Of a stretch of 64,000 bases of DNA, positions 63,540 through 64,000 are shown piece by piece. Below the pieces are notes generated by a model. That model did not search any database, was not told the DNA's origin, and saw only the letters and a list, made by a program, of their open reading frames with translations. Source of the DNA: Caproiciproducens sp. CPB-2 (GTDB lineage: Bacteria > Bacillota > Clostridia > Oscillospirales > Acutalibacteraceae). Where the stretch lies: the NCBI RefSeq assembly GCF_036287215.1, contig NZ_CP142860.1, positions 2,852,001-2,916,000 on the forward strand. Direction: 5' to 3'. Position 1 is the first letter of the stretch. Every line of letters starts with the position of its first letter. The translations under genes and the position numbers were made by a program.

Positions 63540-64000
63540 TCAAATCTTCATGAAGGTCATTTGCTTGTTTAGGATTCCCTGTTGGACATTTACTGCTTTA
63601 TATCCCGCTTGCACCCAGGATTGACACTGCGTATGTGAACCGCCGGGGTTCCACCACATAGTATAGGTTCCAGCGCTTTTGGGAAGCGCAAACCCAAGGA
63701 CTTTCTCCAGCTCCGAGAATGAAAGCGTGACGGTGTCGCTTGATTGTGTGCAGAGGTAGCGGTAGAGAGGTTCATATTTTCCGAGCGACGATTGAGCTTT
63801 CTGAACTGGAGTGTGTGATCGTTCGGGCTCTGCTGTCACGGTTAGCCCGCAGAGTCTTTGAAGCAATGCGAATTCCGATTCCGTCAGGCCTTCCGCATCC
63901 AGTCCCTGCTTCAGCCATAGGCCGCTGGTGCAGATCTCTGTTTCGGGGCTGTATTTCCCCGGCCATTTTTCTCCGGGCCCGAAATCGCTCGTATGGTTCA
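63540..64000 (-). CDS. C-terminal part of an element protein with a conserved tryptophan domain (runs off the right edge)
   Basis: About 153 codons remain. The beginning (DFGPGEKWPGKY then SGLWLKQGLDAEGLTE) resembles YjzC-like glycine/proline-rich openings. A second domain follows: YEPLYRYLCTQSSDTVTLSFSELEKVLGFALP and WWNPGGSHTQCQSWVQAGYKAVNV, a pattern seen in small uncharacterised domains of Firmicute elements. The stop is 12 bp before the EF-hand-like gene. Confidence 0.6.
   Translation of the reverse strand, partial: NHTSDFGPGEKWPGKYSPETEICTSGLWLKQGLDAEGLTESEFALLQRLCGLTVTAEPERSHTPVQKAQSSLGKYEPLYRYLCTQSSDTVTLSFSELEKVLGFALPKSAGTYTMWWNPGGSHTQCQSWVQAGYKAVNVQQGILNKQMTFMKI

Overview
The window looks like the chromosome of an anaerobic, amino-acid- and sugar-fermenting Clostridium-class Firmicute, probably in or near the Oscillospirales. 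The evidence is a D-proline reductase operon, strong Shine-Dalgarno sites, ROK-regulated ABC sugar transport, a PAS-GGDEF-HD-GYP protein and a large mobile region rich in serine recombinases. No rRNA, tRNA or CRISPR array was recognised. All family assignments come from reading motifs; nothing was searched.

Layout. (1) 1-877: N-terminal part of a cyclic beta-1,2-glucan synthase-like protein, cut by the window edge. (2) 1024-11122, minus strand: prdC-prdA-small gene-prdB, an EamA transporter, a polar amino acid ABC transporter, a cytidylate-kinase-like protein and a proline racemase fused to a TetR regulator, ending in a terminator. The leader of prdC holds an intrinsic terminator just before the start codon. 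A divergent LysR gene (11319-12194) is the obvious candidate regulator. Together these genes would import an amino acid, racemise L-proline to D-proline and reduce it to 5-aminovalerate with electrons passed through PrdC. (3) 12296-13577: a nitrogenase scar in which the 3' half of nifH is followed by the 5' half of nifI1, fused to an internal piece of modC. (4) 14319-25174: sugar catabolism (L-fucose/L-arabinose isomerase-like protein, xylulokinase-like kinase, DUF4867 protein), a multiple-monosaccharide ABC transporter and two ROK repressors; a 13-bp-arm palindrome upstream of the transporter recurs as a half site upstream of the catabolic operon. (5) 25560-29903: a broken PrpR-type sigma-54 activator, a broken glucarate dehydratase and an intact glycerate kinase, the remains of a hexarate pathway. 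(6) 29977-36073: truncated Tad-type secretion genes with a toxin-antitoxin pair among them, a truncated VanR-like regulator and ABC transporter, and an IS256-family element with an 8-bp target duplication.

(7) 36129-64000: integrative-element territory. It starts with a candidate structured RNA, MazF, an excisionase-like protein and a tyrosine integrase. A PAS-GGDEF-HD-GYP protein follows, then a cassette (42909-48948) with an XRE regulator, a resolvase-like protein lacking the catalytic serine, a large serine recombinase with an unfamiliar C-terminal domain, two free-standing relatives of that domain and two ParB-like proteins. HipBA comes next, then a minus-strand operon with two complete large serine recombinases and one lacking its catalytic domain. 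A second copy of the structured RNA, a sigma-factor-like protein, two XRE/ImmA pairs, a dead Y-family polymerase and a run of conserved genes of unknown function fill the rest.

Two features run through the whole window. Many genes are truncated or fused across deletion scars (nif, gud, tad, van-like, polymerase), and at least nine otherwise coherent reading frames are broken by single-base indels, several in homopolymers. The first suggests real decay; the second could be decay or assembly error and should be settled before any of these genes is called dead.
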